Positions 1 through 10,128 of a DNA stretch of 64,000 nucleotides are shown piece after piece. How positions within the stretch are numbered: the stretch's first letter is position 1; every line of letters starts with the position of its first letter. Source of the DNA: Delphinapterus leucas (lineage: Eukaryota; Chordata; Mammalia; Artiodactyla; Monodontidae); assembly GCF_002288925.2 (NCBI RefSeq), contig NW_022098031.1, positions 4,665,994 to 4,729,993 of the forward strand, read 5' to 3'. The position numbers and the translations under genes were made by a program. Below the pieces are notes generated by a model. It ran no database searches. It saw only the letters and a program-made list of their open reading frames with translations, and had not been told where the DNA came from.

Positions 1-15
1 GCTGTAATTAATTTG

Positions 16-413
16 TTTTTGGTTTTTTTTTTTGGCTGTGTTGGGTCTTCGTTGCCGAGCGCGGGCTTTTCTCTAGTTGATGAGAGCGGGGGCTACTCTT
101 CATTGTGGTGCACGGGCTTCTCATTGTGGTGGCTTCTCTTGTTGCAGAGCACGGGCTCTAGGCGTGTGGGCTTCAGTAGTTGTGGCACATGGGCTCAGTA
201 GTTGTGGCTTGCAGGCTCTAGAGCACAGGCTTCAGTAGTTGTGGCATGTGGGCTCAGTAGTTGTGGCTCACGGGCTCTAGAGCGCAGGCTCAGTAATTGT
301 GGTGCATGGGCTTAGTTGCTCCGCGGCATGTGGGATCTTCCTGGACCAGGGTTCGAACCCGTGTCCCCTGCGTTGGCAAGCAGATTCTTAAGCGCTGCGC
401 CACCAGGGAAGCC
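16..413 (-). mobile_element. CHR-type SINE, long form
   Basis: A tRNA-derived SINE lies in reverse orientation. It starts with a T-rich tail and ends with the complement of the tRNA-like head (ACCAGGGAAGCC at about 402-413). A 13-bp target-site duplication (CTGTAATTAATTT) flanks it at 2-14 and 415-427. The body carries five copies of a CAGTAGTTGTGG-type module, more than in the other long copies here. Family recognition comes from memory of the CHR consensus; the duplication is seen directly. Confidence 0.93.
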
Positions 414-427
414 TCTGTAATTAATTT

Positions 428-1074
428 TTAAAGCAAAAATATTTCTTCCCTTTTCATCAGAAACCATTATTCCTTCTAAACTCCCTATTTCTCATGTTTT
501 ATTTAGAAAGACCCAGAACTGGGAAAACACAAAACTCAGATCACGAAGCAATTTCTGGCACCTCCCCTCTGAAAAACTTGACCCTAAGTAGCTCCTGCCA
601 CCTTTCCATGTGCTTTGCTGCTTGTCTGGAGGGGGCTGTCAGAAGCTCTGTGTGTGGAGTGGCCCAGGTGTATTGGGAGCCACATCCCAGCTGACCCAGT
701 TCTGTGATTTTTTTAGGTTCCCATCTGTCTCAGCCTCAGGTAACTGTCTAGCTGAATTACAAAAATAAAATAAAATAAAATTCCTCTTTTTCTTAGTTTG
801 AGATAAAGTTGGAATTTTTCGAAAGGTATTTTCAGTAAGAAACTGAGAGGTAATAAAAGAGAAACACAGTAAAGTATAAAAACCAAGGGTTTTTTGGATT
901 ACAGATTTATTACAGTAAATGGAGGAGGGTGGGGGGGATGCCCAGGCCAATATCGTCTCAGATGCGCAGCTTTTAGGGCAATCAACCATGGCCTCCTTTT
1001 CCTCCTCTTTATTCTGCCAGAGGACTCTTGTCCCGGATTCAGAACTACGCTCGTGATTTTCTTCTTCCTTTAAG
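428..1074. other. Unique sequence, no gene recognised
   Basis: Non-coding sequence with a short AAAAT-type simple repeat near 763-782 and a G-rich patch near 926-938. A 173-codon reverse-strand open frame (639-1160) runs from MER20 through here. It has no recognisable domain and is probably chance. Confidence 0.6.
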
Positions 1075-1300
1075 CAGTGGTTTTCACCTGGGGTGGGGCT
1101 GGGGGCGGTTTTAGCCCTAGGGGACATGTGGCAATGTCTGGAAACACTTTTGGTGCTCACAACTTAGGGAGGGTGGTGCTATTGGCATCCAGTAGGGAGA
1201 GGCCAGTGAGGCTGCCAAACGTCCCACAGTGCACAGGACAGCCCTCACAGCAAAGAATGATCCTGCCCCAAACGTTGGTTTTGCTGAGGTTGAGAGAACC
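1075..1300 (+). mobile_element. MER20-like hAT-Charlie DNA transposon
   Basis: Both ends look like MER20 termini: CAGTGGTTTTCACC at the start and GAGGTTGAGAGAACC at the end. The interior matches the remembered consensus closely, including GGCAATGTCTGGA and GTGCACAGGACAGCCC. It is a non-autonomous ancient mammalian element with no coding capacity. Confidence 0.85.
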
Positions 1301-1429
1301 AATTTTGAGAGTCATATCCTGTATGACAATTAACTGCTATGGTCAAAGGATGGTTCTCATTGGAAAAAAGACAAAACCACAATTCTATGTTAACTAACTA
1401 ATTAATCGATCGATTCGTGTATCAGATAT

Positions 1430-1661
1430 CTTTTTGGTATCGACTGTTGCATGACCTTGCTAAGCAATGAACAAGACAGACAGCCTTTTCCCTTGCAGAG
1501 CTTATGGGCAAATGCAAAAGTCATTAAACATAAAAGTATACAAATGTTATATTTAATTGTAATTGTGATAATGCCACAAAAAATATGGGCAGATAGGAGT
1601 GTACATATTTGAAGGGAAAACTAGCTTTAAAAAAAATCAATAGAATATTGTTATATTTTCT
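1430..1661 (-). repeat. L2 LINE fragment (3' portion)
   Basis: The text around AATGAACAAGACAGACAGCC and the following gagcttatgg resembles the reverse complement of the L2 3' end. The fragment is diverged. It probably continues after the SINE at 1662-1989, because another L2-like piece in the same orientation occurs at about 2400-2545. Confidence 0.55.
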
Positions 1662-1989
1662 TTTTAATATACTTTTTTATAAACTTATTTATTTATTTTT
1701 GGCCACGTTGGGTCTTCGTTGCTGTGCGTGGGCTTTCTCTAGTTGTGGCAAGAGGTGGCTACTCTTCGTTGCAGTGCCTGGGCTTCTCATTGCGGAGGCT
1801 TCTCTTTTTTTCAGAGCACGGGCTCTAGGCACGCGGGCTTCAGTAGTTGTGGCACACGGGCTCAGTAGTTGTGGCGCACGGGCTTAGTTGCTCAGCGGCA
1901 TGTGGGATCTTCCCGGACCAGGGCTCGAACCCGTGTCCCCTGCATCGGCAGGTGGCTCCTTAACCACTGCGCCACCAGGGAAGCCCCTA
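1662..1989 (-). mobile_element. CHR-type SINE, long form
   Basis: Reverse-oriented SINE with a TTATTTATTTATTTTTGGCC tail side and an ACCAGGGAAGCCCC head end at about 1973-1986. An 11-bp duplication TTATATTTTCT flanks it at 1651-1661 and 1990-2000. Two CAGTAGTTGTGG modules are present. It appears to interrupt an older L2 fragment. Confidence 0.93.
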
Positions 1990-2000
1990 TTATATTTTCT

Positions 2001-2399
2001 AAAAATTAAAAAATTCATTGAAAAAAATTTTAATGTTTTATTCCCTTGAACTTTCATCATAAGCGTTTTCATCATAACCAAGGACATAGTCTCCTTTGTC
2101 ATCCTTGGTTTTCCAAAGAAGAACTGTGACTCTCCTTGTTTTTAAAACGTTCATTTAAATCTCTTTTCCAAAATGTAATAGCCTATTGAAGCTTGTTTGC
2201 TGCTGAGCACAAGCCCTACCCTCCCTGTGGATACCAAAGCAATTCTGGGAAGGGCCGAGGTTGGAGGGCAACGTTGGGTTAATCCAAGAATTTAGACCGA
2301 AGTGACAGCGACCAGTTTCCAGCTGGTGGTCAATTCCCTTTCCTGCATAAAGGTACTCAGTAAGCAACAAGATCCATATTTCACAGTGTTAGCCTATGG
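2001..2399. other. Unique or unrecognised old sequence
   Basis: No gene, repeat or regulatory element recognised. It may contain diverged L2 sequence linking the pieces on either side. Confidence 0.4.
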
Positions 2400-2545
2400 T
2401 CTTTTCCCAGGGGTGTTAATCATGGAAGCCTTCTCTGGGGAAAGGAACAGTTAAATTGAGACCTGAAGGATGAATTAGGCAAAGTTGGGAAAGCTGAAGG
2501 CAAGCATTCCAAGAATGTGAAGGTCTAGTAGGTGCAGGCTGGCGT
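2400..2545 (-). repeat. L2 LINE fragment
   Basis: The phrase GAGACCTGAAGGATGAATTAGG, followed by gcattccaagaatgtgaagg, reads as the reverse complement of the L2 3' region (which contains catccttcaggtctcagc). Ancient and diverged. Confidence 0.6.
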
Positions 2546-3023
2546 ATCAAAATAACCCTTAGACACAGGAAAAGTACTCACTATGGTCTCTTCCTTACTT
2601 GTTGTTCAAAACTTTACTTTTACACTTGATCCTGAACATGTAGCCCTATTTAGGGGGAAACGAGTGGTGGCAGAATTTGTTTCACAGCGACTCACTGAAC
2701 AATAAGCCCCAGCCAGCTCTCCTGCAAATAAATCTATGACAACAAAATTATGACAGATGTGTACAAAAACCAAGCGGCGGGTATTCTCCACTGAGAATGC
2801 GTAAGGCTATGCCGCAAATGTCTATGTAGACCTGGCTGAGGGTCACACCGGGGCAGACTTTCATTTCCCTTTTGAGATCAAATATTCCTTGGAGAAGCTG
2901 ATGAAGACTAGGGAATCCTCTCCAGAAAAAGGCACAGATGCATATATATCCAAACATTTGCATACAGTTCATGGTGTTTCCAGTCCTGAAGCTCATCCAT
3001 CTCAGGTAAACACAGCTGCTCTC
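2546..3023. other. Unique sequence, nothing recognised
   Basis: I see no repeat, exon or regulatory element here. Open frames on the minus strand are short and lack domain features. Confidence 0.5.
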
Positions 3024-3034
3024 AAACTATAACA

Positions 3035-3088
3035 ATGCAACCAACACAAGATTGTAAGTCAACTATACTTCAATTAAAAAACAAAACA
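3035..3088 (+). mobile_element. Extremely 5'-truncated L1 3' tail
   Basis: About 54 bp reads as the end of the local L1 family (GTAAGTCAACTATACTTCAA, then an A-rich tail). Compare the end of the large L1 near 43945-43978. An 11-bp imperfect target duplication, AAACTATAACA and AAACTATGACA, lies at 3024-3034 and 3089-3099. Confidence 0.75.
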
Positions 3089-3099
3089 AAACTATGACA

Positions 3100-3649
3100 G
3101 TGGTTAAGGAAGATCATGCTGGGGGTGGGAGGCATCGTGCCCTGTCTTGGACGTAATGAGTTTGAGGTGCATGTGACAGGAAATTCAGGTGGAAATGTCC
3201 CAGGACTGGTTTTGTGTGATTTTATAAGTGTGTTTAAATCGAGAGGAAGTGGGTGGGTATGTATCAGTACAATGGGCCCCATCCCAAGAGTCCAGATTCT
3301 CCTGTGTCCATATTTAGAAATATTTTTTTTCTTGGAAAAATGTTCATTGTAGAAAAATTTCCTGGGTTTCTGTCTATTTAAAATATGACCCACCCTTTGC
3401 ATTTTTAAGGTCCTTTTCATAATCACTGTCTCCTACAGAGGCTGATTAAAGAAAAGGTCAGCCCTGTGGATGTCTGGGGAGCCAATCTATGAGGAGAGGC
3501 TGAAATATTAAATGTGGTTGAAAGAAATACTGCATAAATCTTCTGCTCCCCACCCTGCCACCCTGCTCAAGGAGCTGCCCAGACTGCCCTCTGAGGAAGC
3601 TGAGTCTATGAGCTGCACTGCTTTTCTTTGTTGTTGAGTATAAAGTTGG
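3100..3649. other. Unique sequence, nothing recognised
   Basis: Ordinary non-coding sequence. Overlapping open frames on both strands at 3070-3426 have no recognisable domain. Confidence 0.5.
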
Positions 3650-4145
3650 GGGCTGTAGAGTGCTGAAATATGGCCCCCCAAAAGACATGCACATCCTAAT
3701 CCCAGGAGCCTGTGAATGTTACCTTATATGGCCTTTGGCCTTGTAGGGCCAAAAAGTCTCTGCAAATGTGATTAAGGATTTTGAGATGGGGAGGTTATCC
3801 TGGATTATTTGCATAGGTCCCTGTAAGATGGAGGCAGAGGGAGATTTGACACAGATAGAAGAAGGGAAGGCAGATGGAAGAGGAGGCAGTGTGACTGCAA
3901 AGGCAGAGGTTGCAGTGATGTGGCCACAAGTCAAGGAACACCATTAGCCACCAGAACGGAAAGAGGCAAGGAACAGACTCTCCCCTAGAGCCTCTGAAGG
4001 GAGGACAGCCCTGCTGACACCTTGATTTCAGCCCAGTGGTATTCATTTCAGACTTCTGGCCTTCAGAACTGGGAGAGAATAAATTCCTGTTGTCTTAAAT
4101 CACCAAGTTTGTGGTAGTTTGTTACAGCAGCCATGGAAAACTAAC
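3650..4145 (+). mobile_element. MaLR-type solo LTR (MLT1-like)
   Basis: The text matches the ERVL-MaLR LTR pattern: AATATGGCCCCCCAAAAGAC near the start, a TTAAGGATTTTGAGATGGGG block, and a 3' part with GAGAGAATAAATTCCTGTTG (an AATAAA polyadenylation signal near 4078) and GTTACAGCAGCC before the end. No internal proviral sequence is attached. The exact MLT1 subfamily is not assigned. Confidence 0.75.
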
Positions 4146-4292
4146 TATGGGCTAAACTAGTCAGTAGAAGAGGGGGCAAATGGTCCAGATCAGAGCCTAT
4201 TTTTCTCAGGTTTTTCATGAAGTTTTCTGGTTTCCTTTCCATTTTCAACCCCAATATTTCTTTCTGAATCCAAGTAAATCTTCTCTCACCTT

Positions 4293-4630
4293 GGGCTTCC
4301 CTGGTGGCACAGTGGTTAAGAATCCGCCTGCCAATGCAGGGGACATGGGTTTGAGCCCTGGTGCGGGAAGAGCCCACATGCCGTGGAGCAACTAAGCTCA
4401 TGCACCACAACTACTGAGCCTGTGCTCTAGAGCCCACGAGCCACAACTACTGAAGACCGCGTGCCACAACTAATGAAGCCTGCTTGCCTGGAGCCCGTGC
4501 TCTGCAACAAGAGAGGCCACCGCAATGAGGAGCCCGCGCACTGCAAGGAAGAGTAGCCCCTGCTCACCGCAACTAGAGAAAGCCCGTGTGCAGCAACAAA
4601 GACCCAACACAGCCAAAAAAAAAAAAAAAA
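4293..4630 (+). mobile_element. CHR-type SINE, long form
   Basis: Forward SINE from GGGCTTCCCTGGTGGCACAG to a long A tail. A 17-bp perfect duplication (AATCTTCTCTCACCTTG) lies at 4277-4293 and 4631-4647; the shared G makes the left boundary ambiguous by one base. Three CACAACTACTGA-type modules are present. Confidence 0.95.
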
Positions 4631-4647
4631 AATCTTCTCTCACCTTG

Positions 4648-5356
4648 ACAATTGTAGCGTAAAGCTCCACTGTCCTATACGAACTAACTGATTTTGATTT
4701 ACTAGTACAAAATTCTATTCTGTTTGTTTTGCCTCCTTCCCCCTCAGCTTATGTATCCTGCCTCCTGTAAATAATCATTTATTGTTTGGGAAGAATCAGT
4801 CTGTCTTTGTCTCTCTCCCCTTCCCTATCCCCTCCTATTGTGCTTGATCTTAAAATAAAAGTTACATACAGTAAACAGCCTCTTCTTTCTTTTCCTGTGA
4901 TTTCCTTCATTCGGCAGTGGAGAACTGTAAGGCTGCTTGCCCCCAAGTGTTTGAAGCCACCCACAGACTTCGAAGCACTCTCTCTAGCAGCTGACAACGC
5001 GCAACACAATCAAATGACAGTCACGAATGCCGCCATCATTAGTTTCACAAATCCACTATGAAAATGGGTCTGTAGGAAGTAAGAATAAAGGTAAAATGGT
5101 ATTCCATGACTGGAATTTTTTAAACTGAGAAATGGGAAATAAATTGGGCCAGATGATTATTTTAAACTAACCAGTGGTGAGAGTGGGAACTAAAAGCAAA
5201 TCTACATCAGAGAATTTGGGGAATCAAAACAATCCACGTGAAGTCTTTTTGCCTGAAGACCTCCTAGTGCTTCTGGGAGAAATGGCATAGAGAGGACTCT
5301 AGGAGGACGGCCAAGAGATGAGGCACCAGGATCTCAGGTGAGAACATCATATGACA
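4648..5356. other. Unique sequence, nothing recognised
   Basis: Contains a pyrimidine-rich patch (about 4796-4835) but no recognised gene or repeat. Confidence 0.5.
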
Positions 5357-5577
5357 CAGGGGTCAGCAAATGATGGTATGGACCAAATCTGGCCCACCAT
5401 CTGCTTTTGTAAACAAAGGTTTATTGGAACACAGTCATGTCCATTCATTTACATATTGTCTATGGCTAGTTTTGAACTGCAATGGCAGAGCTGAGTAGCT
5501 GTGATAGAGACCGTATGTCACATAAAGCCTAAAATATTTACTGTTTTGCTCTTTACAGAAAAATATGCCAACTCCTG
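5357..5577 (-). mobile_element. hAT-type MER DNA transposon, non-autonomous
   Basis: Starts CAGGGGTCAGCAAA and ends GCCAACTCCTG, which are the inverted ends of a common mammalian MER element. The interior includes the complement of TTCCAATAAA-type sequence (TTTATTGGAACACAG). A second copy in opposite orientation lies at 62834-63052 and has an 8-bp target duplication, which supports hAT membership. Exact MER name not assigned. Confidence 0.75.
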
Positions 5578-5654
5578 TTATAAAGAAATTGTAGCAGCAG
5601 TTCTGGGTGTAGAAAATAAGCTCAAACAATGAGAAATACCAAGAATTACCAAGT

Positions 5655-6113
5655 GTATTAGTTTTTTAGGGCTGCCGTAACAAATTATTGCAAACTGGAC
5701 AACTTAAACAACAGAAATTTGTTCTCTCATAGTTTAGGAGGCCAGAAGTCGAAAATCAAGGTGTGGGCAGGGCTGTTTCTTCTGGAGATTCTGAAGGAGA
5801 GTGGATTCCACGTCTCTCTCTCTCTGGCAGCCTCTGGTGGCTGCCAGTGATGTCTGGCTTGTAGGCACGTGATTTCAGTCTCTGCCTCTGTCTTCACATG
5901 GTCTTCTTCCCATGCCTCTCTGTGTCTTCCCCATTTTTGTCTCTTATAAGGACATGTCGTTGAATTTAGGGCCCATCCTCAATTCAGGGTGATCTCGAGA
6001 TCCATAACCTAATTAATTATATCTGCAAAGACCCTTTTTCCAGATAAAGTCATATTCACAGGTACCGTGGGTCAGGACTTGTTTGGAGGGGACACAATTC
6101 AATTCCCTGCACC
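5655..6113 (-). mobile_element. MaLR-type solo LTR (MLT1-like), reverse
   Basis: GTATTAGTTTTTTAGGGCTG followed by CCGTAACAAATTATTGCAAA is the reverse complement of an MLT1 3' end. The far end, ACAATTCAATTCCCTGC, matches the complement of the LTR 5' region. A solo LTR with no internal genes attached. Confidence 0.8.
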
Positions 6114-7319
6114 ACCAAGAATATGTTAGTCACATTGGGGATAAAGGCTTGAGGGCCTTGAAAATTGCCACGCATATCATCCACCCACTCTTGAATGTAG
6201 CCTTAGGAGACAATAATTACATAAATATTTTATCAATTTTGACAAAAAGTTAAGAGCTTTTACATTTTCAGGAGTATATTGAATCCACAGACAGCCCTGA
6301 ACATTCATCTCATAATCTGGTTTTTACTTTCTTTCCTTATTCAGTTTTGTGTCACTCAACTTTACGGTCTACATGTAGAAAATCTGGGGAATTTAAGCGA
6401 TTGTGGCCCTAAAAACAGCAAAGTAAACAAAAGACAGACAGTAAGCAGAGGAGAAGAGGCCCAGGACCAGGAAAATTGGCTCCTGCAACCTCCGTTGTTG
6501 AGAAACATCAGGTTGGGAAGCCCTTGGATAGCAGCAGGGAGGGAATCCAGTGAGTCCTTTTAAGTCTGCAGGAACCTCTTTTGTCAGAGAGGTTTTTTTG
6601 TTTATATTTCTTTTAAATCTGTGACTTGAAAACAAAGAAGCGCAGCTGCGCTCTGCATGTCTCACCTTGTTCTTTGTTTTATTCTCTTTACCAGATTTAG
6701 CAGAAAAAACTTGGGGGGAGAAGGAATGCAGCCCGTATTTCTGCTAGGATCCCTTCTTTTTACCCCCATCAGAATATGTACCATTCTGACCAGAATTCAC
6801 AAGCAGGGGTGGAAAGAGGGTGGGGAGAACCCGCAGTCAGGTTGGCACTCTTTTGAGAATGTCTGAGCAGACGTGACAGTTTTCTCATAGGGATTGTCCT
6901 TGACTGACACTAAAACCAAGCTGGAGAGAAAGAATCAGGGAAATCAGGACTCCTCTCCCAAGAATGGGAAACGACAGCGCCTCAAGGATGTGTCAGGGGA
7001 GCCCCAGGGCAGGAGAAAGGAGATAGTCACAGTAGGTACCAAACTGTGCTAATGTCCTTCTGCTTGAAATACCTTCTCCTTTCTCCTGTGTGAACCTCCA
7101 GGAGCTGGGACAAATCAAGGCTCCACGATCTCTTGTAATTTTTAGATATTTTCTAAGAATTCACACCCATGGCACACTGGTTTCTTTATTCTTCACTCAT
7201 TTGTGGCAAAGTTTCATGCATTCATTAAATGTGACTTGCATTTTCTAAGCTGCAAAAGCCTAGTGAAAAGGACGTCTATAACAGTGATTAAAAACAAACA
7301 CTTTTCTAAATGCTCTGGA
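6114..7319. other. Unique sequence, nothing recognised
   Basis: Overlapping open frames at 6279-6866 on both strands were inspected. None shows a domain, signal peptide or splice context. No known repeat recognised. Confidence 0.5.
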
Positions 7320-7600
7320 GGGGAGATACAGTTTTTCGTTTACTATCTTAGAGTTGCTGGCTGGCATTGACATTAGACAGAATTAACAGGAGAAAAGCAT
7401 ACAAACTTTATTAACATGTACATGGGAGCCCTCCCAAGAAAAATGAAGACCCAAAGAAGTGACTAGGCCTAGGTATTTACATATTGGGTTGAACAAAGAG
7501 TAACACTTGTGGAAAGGTAACTAAAATACGCAAGGTTTACTACATTAGGCATTAAAACTAAGAAGTTTAAAAATGTTTATTAAATCACTTTAAAACAACA
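7320..7600 (+). repeat. Old interspersed repeat, family not named
   Basis: The block AATTAACAGGAGAAAAGCAT, with 'tttattaac' and 'atgaagaccc' downstream, recurs in diverged form at about 54660-55058 ('agattaacaagaggaaa' then 'tttatttaatataag' and 'atgaagacctgg'). Two copies in one window imply a dispersed repeat, possibly an LTR. I cannot name it. Confidence 0.5.
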
Positions 7601-8242
7601 ATGAGAAAGCTGTTACGTGTTAACAAATACATTTTTATGCAAGGTATATATTTCAAAAAAATTTTTTGAAAAGAAGAAAATCCAGCCAATAAACCATAAA
7701 AGCAGAGATATGTGCTTCTAACAAATCAACCTCAGTGGCCTCCGCAGGCCAGCCCTACTCTCTTCCCCGAAAAGAGAACTAAAAGATAAATGAATATGCT
7801 AATTACTTCCATTTGTAGCCTTCCCACTCATCAGAAACACAGGCATCTCTTCCCTAAAGCTAAAGGAATCTTCATCATGCTATATCAATTTCCAAATGAA
7901 CAAATAAATAAAAATATTTGAGGAGATTAAAGAGTTATTTTAACAAGGTCTGTTTGTACAGCTTTCTCTCAGCCTCAACACCATCTCTGGTGGTAAGGAT
8001 GTTTCTTCCTCCTGGCACAGAGAGGGTACATTTCACGTGGAAATTTTGTCTCTTGCTTTTTAGGGGGAAAAAAGGAAGGTCAGATTCTAGCATCTGCTGT
8101 TTTTCAAGTGCCTTTAGCTCAAAATAATTAATATGTCAAAGCAGCATAATTTGGGGTGACATGTTCTGCATTCCTTCAATACCATTTATTCCGCTATAAC
8201 TATCGCTCCTCTCAAATTTCTTTTATCAAATTCCAGGGTATT
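7601..8242. other. Unique sequence, nothing recognised
   Basis: AT-rich non-coding DNA. A 69-codon open frame at 7918-8127 has no recognisable feature. Confidence 0.45.
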
Positions 8243-8612
8243 GTAATTCACAGGCTAATGCACAGGCTTGGGAATCAAAGAGACCTGGGTTTAGATTCCA
8301 ATTCTACCACTCGCAAGCTAAGTAATCACAGTTGAGGTTAGGGGCGCCAACTCCCATGAAGTTGAAAATTCGAATATAATTTTACAGACGGGTCTTCATA
8401 TCCATGGTTCCGCATCCTTGGATTCAGCCAACCCTTTTCGTTTGGCCCTGTAGTACCTATTTATTGGAAAAAAAAAAAATCCATATGTAAGTGGACCTGC
8501 ACATTTCAAAACCCCTGTTATTCAAGGGTCAACTGTAGTCAACTTCTCTAAGCCCCCTTTCCCTCATATGTAAAGTGGGGATAAAAACATACCTACTGTG
8601 TAGAAAGGAGTT
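8243..8612 (+). repeat. MIR SINE, interrupted
   Basis: The left part contains GGGAATCAAAGAGACCTGGG and 'ttctaccactcgcaagc'. The right part continues with 'cttctctaagcccc' and GTAAAGTGGGGATAAAA. This is the MIR core order. The two halves are separated by a Tigger-like element at 8329-8535. Confidence 0.8.
8329..8535 (+). mobile_element. Tigger-like (TcMar) non-autonomous element
   Basis: Begins CAGTTGAGGTTAGGGGCGCC and ends TTCAAGGGTCAACTG followed by TA. The ends correspond to CAGTTGACCCTTGAA-type inverted repeats, but the left one seems to have lost an internal stretch. The interior (TTGAAAATTCGAATATAA, TATCCATGGTTCCGCATCC) matches what I recall of Tigger-derived MER elements. It splits a MIR. 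Confidence 0.65.
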
Positions 8613-9148
8613 ATATGGAAAGCCTGGGGCTGCTATCATCAGAAAGCCTTGATCGCAAGGTTGGCCCTTGGCTGGTGTCTGAGAATTTGGATTTAGGGAG
8701 GGTTCCCACCATTTCCTAAGTGATAATAATGCTTCACTGAGCCTAAACTGTTTGTAAAACAATGTGGTTTGTGCTGAACACCTGCTTTCCTTTTGGGAGT
8801 CTGGATTTTGGTACATGCTCGGCAGAGAGTGCCTATGTTACCAGCCCCCAATAAAAACCCGGGGCCCTGAGACTCTGATGAGCTTCCCCAGTGGACAGCA
8901 CTTCTCCTGTGTCGTCACAACAAGTAGCTGGAAGAATTAAGCACATTCTGTGTGATTTAGGACCCTTGGAAGCTTGTGCTTGGTTTCCTCTAGACTTTGC
9001 CCCATGTGCCTTTTCTCTTTGCTGATTTTGTTTTGTATCCTTTTACTGTAATCTCAGCCTTGAGTAAGACGGTGTCCTGAGTCCTGTGTGTCCTCCTACT
9101 GAATCATTGAAACAGGGTTGGTGGGGAGAGAGGTTGTTCTGAGGACTC
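8613..9148 (+). mobile_element. Probable solo LTR, family not named
   Basis: The stretch has a TCAC/CCAATAAAAACCC region (AATAAA near 8850), then GACTCTGATGAGCTTCCCC, 'ttttgttttgtatcctttactgtaat' and 'gagtcctgtgtgtcctcct'. This resembles the R-U5 part of an endogenous retrovirus LTR that I recall from mammalian genomes. No internal region is present. Name and borders are uncertain. Confidence 0.55.
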
Positions 9149-9149
9149 T

Positions 9150-9610
9150 TGTCTTGGTTTGTTCCAGCTGCTATAACAAAATGCTACAGATTAGGTAGCT
9201 TGTAAACAACGGAAATTTATTTCTCACAGCTCTGGAGTTGGGAAGTCAAAGGTCAAGCTGCTAGCATACACTGACTCTCTGAAGGCCCTCTTCCTGGTTC
9301 AAAGCTGGTACCTTCTTGGGACTTTCCCAGTGGTCTAGTGGTTAAGACTCTGCCTTCCAAGGCAGGAAGTATGGGTTTGATCCCTGGTTGGGGAAGTAAG
9401 ATCCCACATTCTGTGGGGTGTGGCCAAAAATTTTTTAAAAAGCTGCTACCTTCTCACTATGTCCTCACATGATGGAAGGGGCAAGGGATCTCTGTGGGTC
9501 TTTTGTGGGGTACTAATCCCATTCATGAGGGTTCCTGCATGATGGACGGAAGCACCGAAGGCCCCACCTAATCTGTCACCTTTGGGGGTTAGGATTTCAT
9601 TTTGGTAAAC
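9150..9610 (-). mobile_element. MaLR-type LTR, reverse, interrupted by a SINE
   Basis: CTGCTATAACAAAATGCTAC and 'aacggaaatttatttctcac' are the reverse complement of the 3' end of MST/MLT1-type LTRs. The element continues after the SINE with 'tcactatgtcctcacatgatgga' and 'taatcccattcatgagggt'. Another element with a similar start is cut by the window end at 63851. Confidence 0.78.
9318..9440 (+). mobile_element. CHR-related SINE, short form
   Basis: Head GGGACTTTCCCAGTGGTCTAG, then TGGTTGGGGAAGTAAGATCC and an A-rich end after GTGGCCAAAAA. An imperfect 15-bp duplication (AGCTGGTACCTTCTT and AGCTGCTACCTTCTC) at 9303-9317 and 9441-9455 places it inside the MaLR LTR. Confidence 0.88.
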
Positions 9611-9795
9611 TCTCAGGAAAACTCCTCCCTGTGTTCCTATTTCTCTTCTCCTTTCTCCCCTTATCTCCCTGTTCTTCATCAGAAAGGTCCAGGACCCACC
9701 TGACAGGAGGGGCAGGCAGCCATATTGACCAAGTCAGAATTCTCTTTGGCACATGGGGAAAAGGAAATGACAGGGAACCTCCACACAGGCATTTT

Positions 9796-10128
9796 TTTTT
9801 TGTTTTTTGGCTGCGTTGGGTCTTTGTTGCTGCACAAGGGCTTTCTCTAGTTGCAGCGAGCAGGGGCTGCTCGTCATTGCGGTGTGCAGGCTTCTCATTG
9901 TGGAGGCTTCTCTTGTTGCAGAGCATTGGCTCTAGGCATGCTGGCTTCAGTAGTTGTGGTTCATGGGCTCAGTAGTTGTGGCTCGCGGGCTCTAGAGTGC
10001 AGGCTCAGTAGTTGTGGTGCACGGGCTTAGTTGTTCTGCGGCATGTGGAATCTTCCCAGACCAGGGATCGAACCGTGTCCCCTGCATTGGCAGGAGGATT
10101 GTTAACCACTGCGCCACCAGGAAAGCCC
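9796..10128 (-). mobile_element. CHR-type SINE, long form
   Basis: Reverse-oriented: TTTTGGCTGCGTTGGGTC at the tail side and CACCAGGAAAGCCC at the head end. Three CAGTAGTTGTGG modules are present. No convincing target duplication was seen, so the left edge is approximate. Confidence 0.9.

Noticed and set aside
639..1160. A 173-codon reverse-strand frame
   Set aside because: It begins inside the MER20 element, has no domain and no splice or promoter context.
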